Assembly: GCF_037042905.1 (NCBI RefSeq)
Contig: NW_026974140.1
Coordinates: 15,302,001-15,366,000 of the forward strand
Direction of reading: 5' to 3'
Source: Lytechinus pictus
Lineage: Eukaryota; Echinodermata; Echinoidea; Temnopleuroida; Toxopneustidae
DNA length: 64,000 bases
In this document: one piece after another, positions 43,751 through 57,135 of the stretch
How the letters are laid out: the number at the start of each line of letters is the position of its first letter
Position numbering within the stretch: position 1 is the first letter of the stretch
Translations under genes and position numbers: made by a program
Notes under the pieces: generated by a model
What the model saw: the letters and a program-made list of their open reading frames with translations, nothing else
Told to the model about the DNA's origin: nothing
The model's database searches: none

Positions 43751-46700
43751 ATTTTTGAAGATTTGATTTGATTGTAAATTAGATGTTTGGAAAATATTAA
43801 CTGAAAATATTATTAGAAAATAATGAAATCAAAATAAAAGACAGGGTTATTTAATGTAGCAAAAGAGATATAGACAGAAATGGGAATGTATGCAAATTTG
43901 AACGTCGAAGATGTAAAGGAGCTGATAAACACTGATACGAAATGCGACCACCAAGAAACCCATTTTATTAAAAAACCAAGGGGTGGGGAAAAGAAACCTG
44001 CCTATTTAGCATGGTAGTACTATCTGCTAATGACATCGAGTAATTTATTAAATTGATTTTATTTCTCATGTAAATAACGTCTCTATTTGGGGCAAATGAA
44101 GTGTATACCTTCGAGAATTACAAACGAGAAAAGGAAGAAGAGGAAAAACGCGAGAAATATTCTTGGACGTTCGCATGAATGCATGCCACATAACGTTAGA
44201 AAGCTAAGCGAACCTTGCTCCCTGGCTGGCGCGCATCTGACTCACTAAACTAACATAACGTTGAAATAATTGGACTATGGTTGCTGATCACAAAATTGCT
44301 TCATCTAATAAACTCTACGAAAATTACATTTGGTGTGTGTGGATTGATAATTCCTAACCCACCTTGTATATAACTTGACTAAAATGTGTTGCTGAGTTCC
44401 ACTATGATATAATTAGAGTCGTGATTATTGAAATAGATATGGAAAACTAGATTAAGACGCACATCGACGAAGTGTACAGTCTCACTGATTTAAGGGCGTG
44501 TAAACGTGATATTAATCTCCAATTATTAGTTAATTTCATAATATACAGTTATTATGAATGAGCGTAAAAAATTGACAAGGTATATTGTAAAACATCACCC
44601 AATAGATAATTACAAATGAAAGATTAAGCTGATACATTATGACATTTTGCTCTTTTCACATCTTTAGAAAAAAAACATGATAATATTATACTCTTTTGTT
44701 TTTTATTTATTGTTTAAATCTTGTTTTCTTTTCACCATTCTTTTTTTCCATTTCACCTTTATAACATGGTATATTAATATTAGAGTTAAGAGTTGAAATG
44801 AGAGAGATATCCCAAAGTGATAACTCTTTAAAATGATATACAACATTTTCGAATTCATGAGTAAATGTTTCTCATGAATATCCAATTCCTATAATGCTGG
44901 TGAGTATACGTCACGGATATACAAAGATAATACTTACAGGCTATTCCAAAAACCTATTTACATTCAATATTTGAAGAATAGAGTGCTTTGCTTTATATCA
45001 TACGACCCAATGCTTTCCAAACACATATATTTCAGTTTTCTAGAGTATGTCTATATTTTACGGAAATCAATGGCTCCGTTGTGTTTATTCGTGGAATTGT
45101 GCCTTCTTTCATTTGGTGATATTAAGCGTGATGATATGCAAATAGCGATGTTATTATGTCATTGCTTTTACTGTAAGCAGGTAGAAACTTCATACATAGA
45201 TGGCGAGGTATTGCAGCATAGAAAACAAACATTAAACCCGTTCTCTCAGTCAGTTGTTAGGCCTCATCGCACGCCTAACTCTAGCGGTCACCGACAGCAA
45301 GGTTCCCCTCGCTGTCTCCGGATAATTCCCCATAGAATCAAAGGCAAATGGTAAAAAAATCCTTAGAGCTATTAATCTAAGCCCGATTTTACGCAGTTTT
45401 GCCCCAACCTATGTACTCGCTTGTGGTTAAGTGGGAAATACACAACCTCGGCGATTACTTAAAATGAGAAAAATAGTCCCTCTGGGATAGAAACGCATTT
45501 ATCCTTAGCCTACAGATAAAGAATCGGTTAATATTCAGAAATTGAGTATTTCATAATTCAATACTTAAGAAAAAAAAGTATATAAATAGAGGTATATGCT
45601 CAAAATAACTACCTTATTGCATTTAAAGAAGAAGGTGTTATCAAGAACACAATGATATCAATATTTTCAATGTAATATTTTTATATTATAGTCAACAAAG
45701 ATTAACAGAAAGTCGAAAATGTAGTAATGGAAAAACAAAATACTATATTATATGCATTTCGATGCAATATCCATCTATTCCAATCCTTTTTAAGATATCA
45801 AATATAGAATGATCATTGATTTAGAATCAGCGTTTTATTCAAACTGTAATACCTATGATTAAAATATGCCTAATTAAAAAAAAAAACACCGAAGCGCAAG
45901 TCATTTCAATGGGTCTTTATAAATCTCTTTGTTATGTAATGTGTAAATTAACATTAAGAGGTTCCATCGACAATTGAATTAAGTTATACGCTTACTCATT
46001 TAGATGATCAGGAAATTGTGTTTTATCTTAAAGGCTATACGACAGCCACTGTAGGAACTTTAAATTAAGATACACAATAATTGTTCTTTTCATTCATTTT
46101 GCATGTATGTTAACGCTTGACCAACAATCCAATTATTTATTGGATAATATAAAGAAAGATACCGAAGATAATTAGGTATATATTTAAGATTATTTTCACA
46201 AAAGAGGAGCCCCATGAGCGGAATATTGATACAATATTTTGAAAAATTCAACTTTAATGCTCAAAACGTACAGTATGATTTTGTGTAGGGGAATATTATA
46301 GCAATATTCTATTTCAAATTGCATGTTTATACCAATTATTATTTTCATTTTTTATTCGACATGAATATCATATTTCCATTGCCGGCCCATCATGTTCTAT
46401 TGTATTTGTTTATTTGTAATATGAGCCAATTAATAATAAACATTGTGTTAGTCCACCAAGATATGAATGAAGATGAATACACACATTTACTGAAATTGAA
46501 TAATATTCCAAGCATTCAATATTTTAATCGATCAAAGGAATTCACCTTAATCATATTCAAGCACTATTCCAAATGAAACCTTATTGATATTGCTATAGTT
46601 CATGTTCAAAGAGAGAGATAATTTAATAGGGAGATTGTTGTTTTGCCTATCCCATCGCTTTGTGGCAATTAGGAATGATTAATAAAAATAGATACCCATC

Positions 46701-48500
46701 AACAAAGACATTTCGGGGCAGTATAATCAACAACAGTTTAGCCAGTTTACGGTTCATTAAACACCCCCAATATCTCGTGATTAATCAAAGCTAGGCAATC
46801 GGAGCGGATTATTAGCGCAAAAATGATTAATCTTCTCTCCCTCCCATCAAATTCATTGACTCCAAATGCGTTTTTTTTAGTTGGGTAGGTTTTCATCTCC
46901 CCCTCCCCTCTCTCTCTCTGTTTCCACATTCTAAGTATATAGGTGGGACTTCACGTCATCTTAAGCAGAGGGTAATTACGTTGATTGCCCCAGTCTGTTC
47001 CTCAACCCCAAGCTCTTACTCCTTCTGAGAAACATACTCCACCACTAATGAATTAAATTTAACACCAGAGACTTCCCCTTTTCCTCTCTGGATCCATGCG
47101 ATTGTAGAATAAGACGTCTTCTATCAGACCACTCGGCGGAGACGGTATGGGGTAGCGTATGATCAGAGTTAGTCACCCCAGTGATGAAGGGTATTCCATT
47201 CAAGCGTGATCGCATGATGTATCACTCGCCAAAACCCATTCGTCAAAATTAAATTCTCTTTATCTAAACAAACGACAGACACGCGCACACATGTTTTCCA
47301 TGCAGTTCAGAAATGGTGCATATATCTCCCTCTCTCACTTTTTATTGGATACTGCCTGTTAGAATGTGTGGTATGCATAATTATAACCAAACGATTCACT
47401 TCATATTCTGACAGCATAATCATCTGCATGGATAACAACGTAAAAAGTACTACGTTAAAGTCCCAGTAGAAAACAATTCGACAAAGTAACATGATAGTTC
47501 CCTAATTTGATAAATTCTACTAATAAAATAAGTAATCAGAAAAAAATCATACTAGAAAAATAAAACTATGAAGTTTACATATCAGAGAAAAGGGCTTTCA
47601 TTAAAAAAGAGCGTTTTCAGACAGATTCAACATGATAAATATTTACATCACAATTAGAATTTCTAACATGAAATAGATAAGAGATCATTGCAAATATAAC
47701 AGGGTTGAGACAGTTCGTCAAGTTCTTAATATCCCTATAATCCATTCAAATTCACTAAGTTTAATTTATAAACAAGAAAAAGAATAAGACAAAATATAAA
47801 ATAATGAAAATAATAAAATAAGGTATAAAAATAAGACAAGTATCATGCAACATACAAGCATATTTTATGCTTACTATAGCCCATATTAGCGCGATGCTTT
47901 AAAACTATATTAAGCTATAACTTTCCAACTAAACAATAAACATATCAAAGGAAGAAGAAGTTTATTCTAGTTTTTAAAGCGGTGAATGATTTTTGAAGAT
48001 ATACTTAAACATAGTGGGATATACAAACTTGCTTCTTGAAATACCTCTATAGTCTATACTATATCCACCAATGTCCCCATATCCACCTGTTTTCTCCTCA
48101 ATAAAATAATTGTTTGATGCTACAAATAGGCTCAAATTGAAACCGAACTGTTTTCTCAAACGTCACAATCTTATCCAACCTCTGTTCTCATTCGATAATA
48201 TTTTTACATAACTGTTTATGTTTTGCAGCTGATATCAATAAAACTTATTCTGAAGCTCATATTTTTGATAATCCTGCTATATTAAAATTCTTTATTGAGC
48301 AATGAACGTATCTGTTTTATATTGTCATTAGAATATGCATTCTTTTTTATGTCCAGCGTGTCCGGATCCATAAGTCCAAATTTTATTTACGAATGACAGG
48401 AAGACACTCTCAGCTTTCAGCTGTGATGTCATCTTCTAAAAGTACAGAAGCAAAAGGTTAGATAGGCAGAGAGAGAAAGAGAAAAACAGTCGAAAGAAAG
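43751..48500. other. Upstream flank: no gene seen
   Basis: A 127-codon frame at 44971-45354 has no recognisable domain and is likely chance. The 46850-47290 stretch is less AT-rich and repeat-free, with TAATTA-type and GTAATTAC words, and could hold a regulatory element. Otherwise plain AT-rich DNA. Confidence 0.45.
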
Positions 48501-48506
48501 AGACAG

Positions 48507-48606
48507 TATGTGTGTGTGTGTGTGTGTGTGTGAGACAGAGGGGATGTGTGTGGGTGAGGGTGCGTGTGTGCATGTGAGGGTATGTATGTGGGAGCACACG
48601 GGCGTG
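48507..48606 (+). repeat. (GT)n microsatellite and degenerate TG-rich DNA
   Basis: About 12 GT units, then GTG/GGGTGCG-rich text. Confidence 0.93.
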
Positions 48607-48654
48607 TGTTTTTCGGATTTAACTCATGCATGAAATAATGAAGACAAGAACAAC

Positions 48655-49240
48655 TTAAAGGACAAGTCCACCCCACAATAAGTTGATTTGAACAAAAATA
48701 GAAAAATCCAACAAGCATAACACTGCAAATTTCATCAAAATCGGATGGAAACTTATGACATTTTAAAGTTTCGCTTAATTTCACAAAACAGTTATATGCA
48801 CACCCAGGTCAGCATGCAAATGAGGAGACTCACTATTTCTTTTGTATTTTATTATATGAAATATGAAATATTCTAATTTTCTTCTCATTGTCAAGTTTAA
48901 CAACGATTAATTCCTATTTGAACATGTGGAATGAGCATTGTTTAATACTATATGGTTCAGTCAAGTCGGTCCTTATTGTCAAATATGTAAAAAATGAAAT
49001 ATTGTATAATTCAAACAATAAAAAACAAAAGAAATAGTGAGTGATGGACATCATTGACTGACTCATTTGTATGTCACTGGGTTGTGCATATCACTGTTTT
49101 GTGAAAAATAAGCGAAACTTTAAAATGCCATAACTTTTTTATTTTACATCCGATTTTGATGAAATTTTCAGCATTATGATAGATTGATTTTTCTCTATTT
49201 ATTCAAATGATCATTTTTCCGGGGTGGACTTGACCTTTAA
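48655..49240. mobile_element. Long-TIR MITE with TTAA target duplication (Kolobok-like)
   Basis: TTAA at 48655-48658 and 49237-49240 flanks a 578 bp unit. Its ends, AGGACAAGTCCACCCC and (reverse complement) AGGTCAAGTCCACCCC, open inverted arms of roughly 190-215 bp. Shared inner words include TTTCATCAAAATCGGATG and TTTTAAAGTTTCGCTTA. Non-coding. TTAA insertion suits Kolobok or piggyBac families; the terminal sequence favours Kolobok, from memory. Confidence 0.88.
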
Positions 49241-51650
49241 GTATTGGAAATTGCTCCTGCCGACTATGAAATAAAACTGTTTTAATATCATTCTTACAGT
49301 GTGCCCCTGTCATTATTTATGTGTAGCACTTTCCCATATCAAACAGATCTACGACTCCAACCATTCAGATATGAACATTTGAAACAGTTATGAAGTTGCT
49401 CTTTTCGATAATCCTTGCTGTAATTGCTCAGTTCTTAATCAAGAAAATCACAACCTTACAAATCTCGCAAGAATACAACACTGAAGAATATCAGGAAAGA
49501 AAATATCTTAAGGGAGAGGTGGTAGAAATGAAACAGAGAATAAGGAAATCAATGCGTGTACCGTATTCTTAAAATATTCATTACTTAATTGCCTTTCAAT
49601 TGTGAGCAGTGATTCTATTGAGGTTTTGTTGTTCTTTTTCGATAGTAGACTTGGCCGCGCTGCTCTACCCTCCGCCATCGCAATTTGTTTGATTAGAGGG
49701 GAGTAGTAACAATAATGTCAATCGTTGTGATTACTTTAGACCAATCAATATACACTGATTTGAATCTAGAGCTATTCAAGATTCCCGAGCTAAGATCATA
49801 CCTTGTAATTCCTCCGTCTTTGAGTATTTCCTGCTTGTAAGTAAGATTAAAATCGATGAAAGCTCGTGTATGTTGCAAAATTTTAGATTTGTTGATTCCA
49901 TTGTACGTCAAAGTCCTTGGGTTTGACTTGGTATTACACTGATACTACGGTAAGTCCCCATAGACGTATGGATTGAAATCATTTGAAAACGTGATTCTTT
50001 TTTAATCAAATTACATTTTGATCTACTCTGAGGTATTTTTCTCTTATTTCTTGTTAGTTGGCCTTTGCTTTGATCATTCTCAGCATGCTTTATTCACTTG
50101 GGATGGAAATTGATATTGTTTTACTGGTGAACGGTGAAATGAACGTCTTGACTTTGATTTCCTTATCATCTTGTCTCGCCTTACCCTTTTCGTTTCCGTT
50201 TTAGTTCATTCATTCTCAGTTTTCTATTTTGTTGACTAAAACCAAGGAGAGCTGTACTAGGATTTGTCTTATCCATATTTTAGTTGCGCTCTTTAAGACC
50301 AAGTTGACTGAAGTATTGAGCCGTACATGTGCCAAGATTTCATTCATTTTATGATGTCCAAATTTGGGAACTAAAATTCCTTCAGTTATTTATTCATACA
50401 TGTGTATTTATTGTGTTCTGTTCTAACAGAGCAGCTCAATCAATAATTCAAGTACTGATTTATATAGGGGGCTGCATAACGTAAAAATATACAATTATTT
50501 TGTATAAAAGAAATATAATACATTATGATAGGAAAACTAACAAATAGGAAACTAACAAACAGATATTCACTTGCAAACTCCACCGTCTGTTCCTTGCATA
50601 TTTATCAATTATCAATTACATATTAAAAATTGAGATGAGTAATTAAAAAACACACACAATTATTTAGCTTATTTTCAATTTCTCTTGTTCACCACATTGT
50701 GTATAGTTTCCATTTACCCTTTTATCACCAATAATCAGAACGGTTAGATCATGACATACATTTTCCTCACGATATTAATTGTATATATGAACATAAAGCC
50801 AAATTAACTGCTAGTATAGTCCTACTAACCGTTATATTTTTATGGACCAAACTTTTACCTACGTTTTCAGAAATGTTAAGACAGGGGCATAGGGGCCAAT
50901 AATATTGTTCTATTTTTGTTGGAAATGTACCAAAAAATGAATTCTGCTTTGTTTCTGGAGCGAATATCAGGTACGCCACCTCATTTTGATTTGTAGAATA
51001 TTCTGTAAGGAACTTAAATCTCTAAACGCGTTTACAAGAAACATTCACCATATGATTTTTCATGGACGATGATACTCCATCTGGTTGTATATTTGAAGAG
51101 TCACGTTTTTCGAGGATAAATCACACTCCCTTCCTCGTACACACCATTAAGCATTAGCATTATAAACATTTGCTACCATTGAATCTTAAAGAGGGTAACT
51201 TAATTGGAAGGGGAACATTGATTTCTTCCCTGTTTGGGTGTATTTCCCAAACAAAATTAATGAAACAAACTTTGTAAGCGATTAGCATCATTCTTCGAGC
51301 GAGATGATACAACAATTGATAACTGTTCTATGTGCCAATCATTTCCATGTGAGCTCTGAATTGATTATTCTAACATAAATACACAAGCATTATGATCATC
51401 ACTTTTCTCTCTCTCTCTCTCTTTCTCTGACACTTCGATGTCCGGCTATGCCTCGGGTATATTGAGCAATGATGTATTTTGTGGGCATGTGCGACGGCGA
51501 TGGTCTGGCGTGGCTTGCCTCGCAATGGTGACACAAGGACCGCAGAATTCTGCTTAAATCAAATTAGAGAGCCCTGCGATGAATAGGCCCCTTTCCATCC
51601 CATTTCTTAACCCCCTCCTTATATTCATTTTCTTCTTGTTGTATATGCAT
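49241..51650. other. Upstream flank: nothing recognised
   Basis: AT-rich with a short (CT)n at 51403-51424. The 60-70 codon frames here show no domain. Confidence 0.5.
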
Positions 51651-51654
51651 TTAT

Positions 51655-51712
<58 letters not shown>

Positions 51713-51720
51713 CCTCTTTC
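51655..51720 (+). repeat. (CT)n microsatellite
   Basis: About 60 bp of CT repeat with a few interruptions. Confidence 0.97.
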
Positions 51721-51770
51721 ACACTTCAACCCGTTCCTTCTTTATGTTTTAATAATGTATTAATGCCTAC

Positions 51771-51844
51771 TCTCCACGTCCCACGTTTCAACAACCCTTT
51801 CTCACTTAAGTGATAACGGGTTGTTGAAAAATGGGACGTGGAGA
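51771..51844. repeat. 74-nt hairpin: 27-bp arms, 25 of 27 paired, 20-nt loop
   Basis: Left arm 51771-51797 starts TCTCCACGTCCC. Right arm 51818-51844 is its inverse with two mismatches. The loop holds the perfect 12-bp palindrome TCACTTAAGTGA (51802-51813). Size and shape fit a miRNA precursor or a small fold-back element; orientation of any transcript is unknown. Confidence 0.85.
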
Positions 51845-52402
51845 AAAGTTTTCTTTATCCAAATTCATTCATCATTACCTATCCTAATTCGTTTTGATAA
51901 CGGTCTTTGTATTCAGTAACAGCTTCTGCTTGCTGTTATAGCTGATGGTTTTTTTCTTCTATTTTCACTTGCGTACTTGCTGTTTTGTCAGAACAGAAAC
52001 GTGGGTTGGTGGAAATACATTTAGAAGGAGATGTAAGTAATTAAAAACATCATATTCGGGGAAAAAAGTATGTATGTATTGAAATCATTTGTTATTTCTA
52101 ATTAAAACTGATTAGAATTCAAATTGTATGTATCCTAATTTCGTTTCATATAAAAGGCCAAATCATCGTAATTTTGTACGATCAATGGAAAGATGTACTT
52201 GCGTGAGAGCATAATAAGTGTGGAATTGAATAAGTTTGAAGTGATCGTTTATACTTGTGGGTGGGTTGAGTGTGTGTTCTGTATAACTGGTATGCGCGGA
52301 TTAGGGTGTGCGGGTGTGTGTGTGTTTACAGACATTCGGGCGAGCTAGATATATTTGGGTACGTATGTTTGTGAAAAAGTGTACATCGTCTAAAAGACGA
52401 TA

Positions 52403-52495
52403 CACGAACTTAATATAATTCGTTTATATGCTACAACACGAACTTAATATATTTTTTTATATGCTATAACACGAACTTAATATAATTTTTTATAG
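52403..52495 (+). repeat. Three-copy minisatellite, unit 33-34 bp
   Basis: CACGAACTTAATATA starts at 52403, 52437 and 52470; each copy continues with T-rich text and TATATGCTAYAA. Confidence 0.88.
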
Positions 52496-55180
52496 AAATG
52501 ATTGGTTTGTGTTATTGTGTGTGTAAAATAAAATAAAACCAACCTTTCGAACTAAAGAGATTCCACTTTTCAAAATGTTAAAAGTGCCTCACAACTTAAA
52601 TATAATGTGGTGTGTGTGTGGGTAAGTATGGGTGTATTATCCTATAGTAGGCTGGTGTGTGTTTTGGGTACGCGAGCGTGTGGATATGTAAATGCATGAA
52701 ATCTATCTTCAAACTTATCCGTTTGTTATAGCAGAAAATACTTATTCTAGGTGGTAGGGTGTGTGTGTGGGCGTAGGTATATATGTGTTTTATGGTTAAA
52801 AGTAAGGGGTTTGTTTTTATTCCCAATAAGAGAAAGAGAGTGTGTGTGGTGAGTGCTTGTGTGCTTGCGTTTATGTACATTGATTTATTACCTTTAAAAT
52901 TAAAAATATAAATGAGTAACATATAAACAAAACAAAAAACACAATCACGGTAACATAGAAAAACAATAGCGTAAAAAGATTCAGCATTTCATTCCATTCA
53001 TTTAAAAAAACATGGAATGTTAAAAAATACATATAAAGATGTTAAAAATATAAATGAATACATTAATACTATATACATTAAAGAGGAACATAATTAATAT
53101 GACTAGCTTAAGCCAAAAGTTAGTTTTGAATAACTGGCATTAAATGATACAACAAATAAAGATTTTTTTTCCAAGGTGTTTAAAAAAAGGGGGAAATTGA
53201 CATTCATCACAATACGAATTCCAAAAACGTGTGTTGGTGTAGAGCAGGCCTGGTGTAGAATATCTTGCAGTCTCAAGAGGTGAAGAGCAGGGTAAAAAAA
53301 CATATGTTTTTAAACAAGAAAGTATAGCAGAAAAGACTTGTAGGAAAAATGTGTTATGTTTATTGAATATATCGTTCGAAACCTACAAATAAAAAGTTTT
53401 AACTTGGAAAAAATATATAAAAATGCATAATTTAGACTTGTTAACCTATGGTAATGAACTTACATTAAGAAATATATGGTTGGATTGTAACTGAAACTGA
53501 ATGATCGATATATTTCGCGATTAAAAAATACAAGTCATTAAGTAAATGAAGAGAGAAAGAAGGGAGAGATAGGCAGATCTGAAAAGAGAAATTTAAAGTA
53601 AGAAATTGCTTAGAAAAATGGAAGACCATTCATCCATTACCTATTGAAGTTCTTTCTGGTTTCCTTTCTTTAGAATGACGCGAGTAAAGGCCTGAGGTAA
53701 CATCAGTTCTTGCTTGTGTTGACTCGACCCTCTGGTTGTAAGCAAGGATTTTAATCGAACCAAAACGATAAGGAACTACTGAAATCTATATTACCAAGTA
53801 AGGTAAGGGAATAATGGGAGAAAGAACCAAAAATGGGCCAAAAATATTAGGTTCCTTTAACTGTCATTGCTGAACGACAAGGAATCAATTTGGTGAAGAA
53901 CTTTGTTTCGTGTACCTGATAGATAGGGCTTATTGACTTACACGATGGCAGAAAAAAGCCAAATCAGGCGAGTTGTTTTGGGGACAAAATTGGAAATGGA
54001 GATATGGAATTCATCATTTTGCTGGGTTGGTGTTTTGTAAGTTGTAAAAATCGTTGTCGATGTTTTCGATCAGTTTTCTGGCACCTGAGAGCTCCAAGGG
54101 AAATCAGAATGATACTTTGAAATGATTTTGTTCCTTTGCTCGACATTTCGTCCCGTGATTGTTGTCATCCTAATATCACACTGCTAAAGGTGGAATCGAT
54201 TTCTGACCATAAGGGAGACATTTTATCCGCTGTTGAATCAGTGATAGAGATCATATAAACCCTAAAAATAGGGGCATCCTTGCTATTAGCCATACCGAGG
54301 GGTTCGCGATCTATATAGAGGAGGAATAATTTATTAACCTGTATATTCATTCAAGTGGAAAAGGTTTTGTTATTCTATTCATTTACTTTTGTTATTGAAA
54401 TGTGGAAATAAGATAAAAATAAAAAATAAATTATTGGGAAGAAGTTGGGAGTAAGTGACTATTTTACAGTTTTGTTTTGGATGTATAGGATTACGTAATT
54501 AAATCAAAAACATTTTTGACGATTTCTTTTTTTTTCGTTTACCTCGGATTTATAAAAAAAAAACCGCTTCCCAATAATTAGGGAATTCCTTAGGAAATAC
54601 TCAATATATTTTAATATTGTGTCGCTGTTGATATACTTTTTAATTGTGGTAACAATCACAAAATAGATTCTGTCAGAATCCAATAGGATAGGATAAAGAA
54701 CTGCTTCCATGGATCATTCATGGAACTAGTAGCTCATTTAATCAATGTTACGTGCAATGATGATGGTATGAAATGAGAATTGCTCAGTAATCAACCCCAT
54801 AAGGTTTTCTTTTAGCTTTTTAGTTTAATCGAGGAGTTCCTTGCTTTTATCAATGCACGTACCCATATGACTGTGCTTATAGGGGTCTAGATTTATGATT
54901 TAATTTATTTAATCACAATATACGTTGATATAATGTTTTCTCTTGAAATTCTCCGAACAGTATTGAGGTTAGAACACCCCCAATTTTACCGATTTGAGTA
55001 TAGCTTTAGGTTGTACTCGGTAGTTGAACTCCACCCCCCCCCCCATCTCTTTCCATCTCCTTACACCCATAAGACTGCCCAATGCATCACTAGTTATTGG
55101 TTGTGTGGATAGAAACACACCTTAGTCTTCCGCAACTATTCACATCGTTTGATGAAGCAACATCAAGCTTCTTGACATAA
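52496..55180. other. Upstream flank: TG-rich blocks, otherwise nothing recognised
   Basis: GTGTGTG-containing blocks near 52610, 52760 and 52840 give His/Thr-rich reverse frames. A C run is at 55031-55041. No gene seen. Confidence 0.5.
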
Positions 55181-55189
55181 GAAGGTCTC

Positions 55190-55610
55190 CATCACTCTTT
55201 CCCTCATTTCTTCCCCCTTTCTCTTTCTCTATCTCTCATACGTCGTCTCTGTTTCCGAATATCTTATAAATTATTTGCATTATTTGTCTCAATCCCCAGG
55301 ATGTTTAGCAATGCGTTTCAATTATGCTTACCATTACTTCATATATTTACTCTCCCTCTTCTCTCCCCATCTCTCTTCTTTTCTTGCATTCTCTCTCTCT
55401 CCCATTTATTTTCTTTCGCATTTTCTTTCCAGTCACGATATTCCTGCCTCCATGTTTCCTTATTCACGCTCCCTTCTAACATCTTGGATATTGCCCTTCC
55501 TCCCGCCATCTTTCCCTCATCAGTGCCCCTCTCCCTCGCTCACTCCCACCCTCCCTCCATCTACCCATCCATCGCTCCAATCGGCGAGAAATTTTCCACA
55601 CCATCGAGTT
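55190..55610 (+). repeat. TC-rich low-complexity tract
   Basis: Pyrimidine-rich stretch giving two long overlapping Ser/Leu/Phe frames (55275-55664 and 55301-55645), whose composition comes from the tract rather than from a protein. Confidence 0.75.
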
Positions 55611-56450
55611 GTCAAGGAGGCGTGCATCATGATGAGAGAGCTTGAAGAAGACGAGAGCAGGTGAGAAAACGTCTGGAGGAGAATGGAAAGTGGAGGAGAA
55701 ATGTTAGGTTGTCACAAGACGGCTACGAACCCATCCTCATCAAGATAAACAATCAAAAACTCGTTCCACGGCAAATTGTCATCTACTTACTTCTTCGCCT
55801 TTATGACAGGCATACACATGGTAAAATAAACGTCACGTTGTTTTGTGTAACATCAGGAAGCCCATGCATCCAAGCCAATGCATCCAAGATGCATAAATAC
55901 TGAAAGCATGGAGCTACTAACAGAAATTTAAGGTTATTGTAAGGTGTAATTCCTTGACAGATAAAAGTTCGTAATGATGATTAACCCGGTGGTACTAATT
56001 CTACTGAATTAGAAATGCAATATTTACCATTTCTGTCTAAAATCCTTGTCTGTGAAGTGATAATGCATTTGTTCAACATGAAAAGAATATCACTTCGATG
56101 AAACAAAACAAATCTTATCGAGAATATATAAAATGCAAATCCAATAAAAAGATGACGGAAAAGACTTTCTACAAGTGATACGATACTGAATTCATATTAA
56201 TTGCTTATATTTTAGTTTTGTGTATTTTGAAGCTGGACATATAAAATCGAACATCATACAACTTATTCTGTGAGTGGATTGAGGTGTTACGTTAATACAA
56301 CAGTATAAGACCATAAACAATGAATGTAAATGATAAATAAATATAGTGTAGATAGTTATCATGTTTTGCATTTCCGAAGAGAGCAAGCGATTCGGTGCAT
56401 ATAGGCTAGTGCTTATAGTGTGGTGTTTTCACCTTCATTCGTAAAAGGAA
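55611..56450. other. Upstream flank: no gene seen
   Basis: An 80-codon frame at 55661-55903 has no domain I recognise. AT-rich otherwise. Confidence 0.5.
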
Positions 56451-56455
56451 CATAA

Positions 56456-56489
56456 CCCCCCCCCCTCCCCCCCCCCCCCCAAAAAAAAA
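56456..56489 (+). repeat. C-run then A-run
   Basis: C blocks split by one T, then nine A. The same C-then-A form occurs at 12301 and 18000. Confidence 0.9.
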
Positions 56490-56582
56490 GGAATGGGATT
56501 AAGTGTAAAAAAAACAAAAACGGGCGGGAAATAAGGGCGGAAAAAAAAACGAAATTCAAATTAACCCGAACAATAATTCCAA

Positions 56583-56830
56583 TCATATTCTGCCTTGTAA
56601 CGCTGTAAGACCGGTGCCCCTGAAGATCATTTTGGAGAAGCGACTGTTTATACTGTCGTGTGCCGAAGTGGTTACGGAAAGTACTCCGGAAGGAAACGAC
56701 GGAAGCCGAACAGGAAACGAATAAAGCCGATCCGGAAAAAGCCATGGAGCAGTCGATAAAGCGTTTCTCGCAATAACTGGTATTGGCATTTTTTGGAATA
56801 AAGGCGAAAATGTCTTGGGTAGGCAAAGCA
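56583..56830. other. GC-richer island with open frames on both strands, unassigned
   Basis: Composition differs from the surroundings. The minus strand is open for 166 codons (56413-56913). The plus strand has a frame of about 50 codons starting near 56600 with two Cys (CKTGAPEDHFGE ... VVCRSGYG) and a run of Arg/Lys/Pro before a stop near 56760. Neither matches a family I know. It could be an exon remnant, a regulatory element or chance. Confidence 0.3.
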
Positions 56831-56964
56831 CTTTTTGTGAAGTTTTTCTTCATTATTTGTTTCGAATTTTCAATTAGACTGATGTTATTATTAAATACAA
56901 TGATTTCAAACAAAACTTGAAAAACGCATTGCGCTATAGGACTGTCACAATCATCTTATAGATT

Positions 56965-57135
56965 TTACTACTTTATCATCATTGTTATTATTATCATTAT
57001 CATTATTATCATTATTATTATTATATTTATTATTATTATCTTTATATTATTTCATTATAATTATTATTATTATCATCATCATTGTATCATTATTATCACC
57101 ACCATCATCATTAATCAATTATCTAATTAATTTAT
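56965..57135 (+). repeat. (ATT)n/(ATC)n microsatellite
   Basis: Imperfect ATTATTATC repeats over about 170 bp. Confidence 0.93.

Noticed and set aside
44971-45354. 127-codon plus-strand frame
   Set aside because: No recognisable motif, and its AT-rich first half and repeat-like second half differ; likely chance.
55275-55664. Two long overlapping plus-strand frames
   Set aside because: Both are products of a TC-rich tract.
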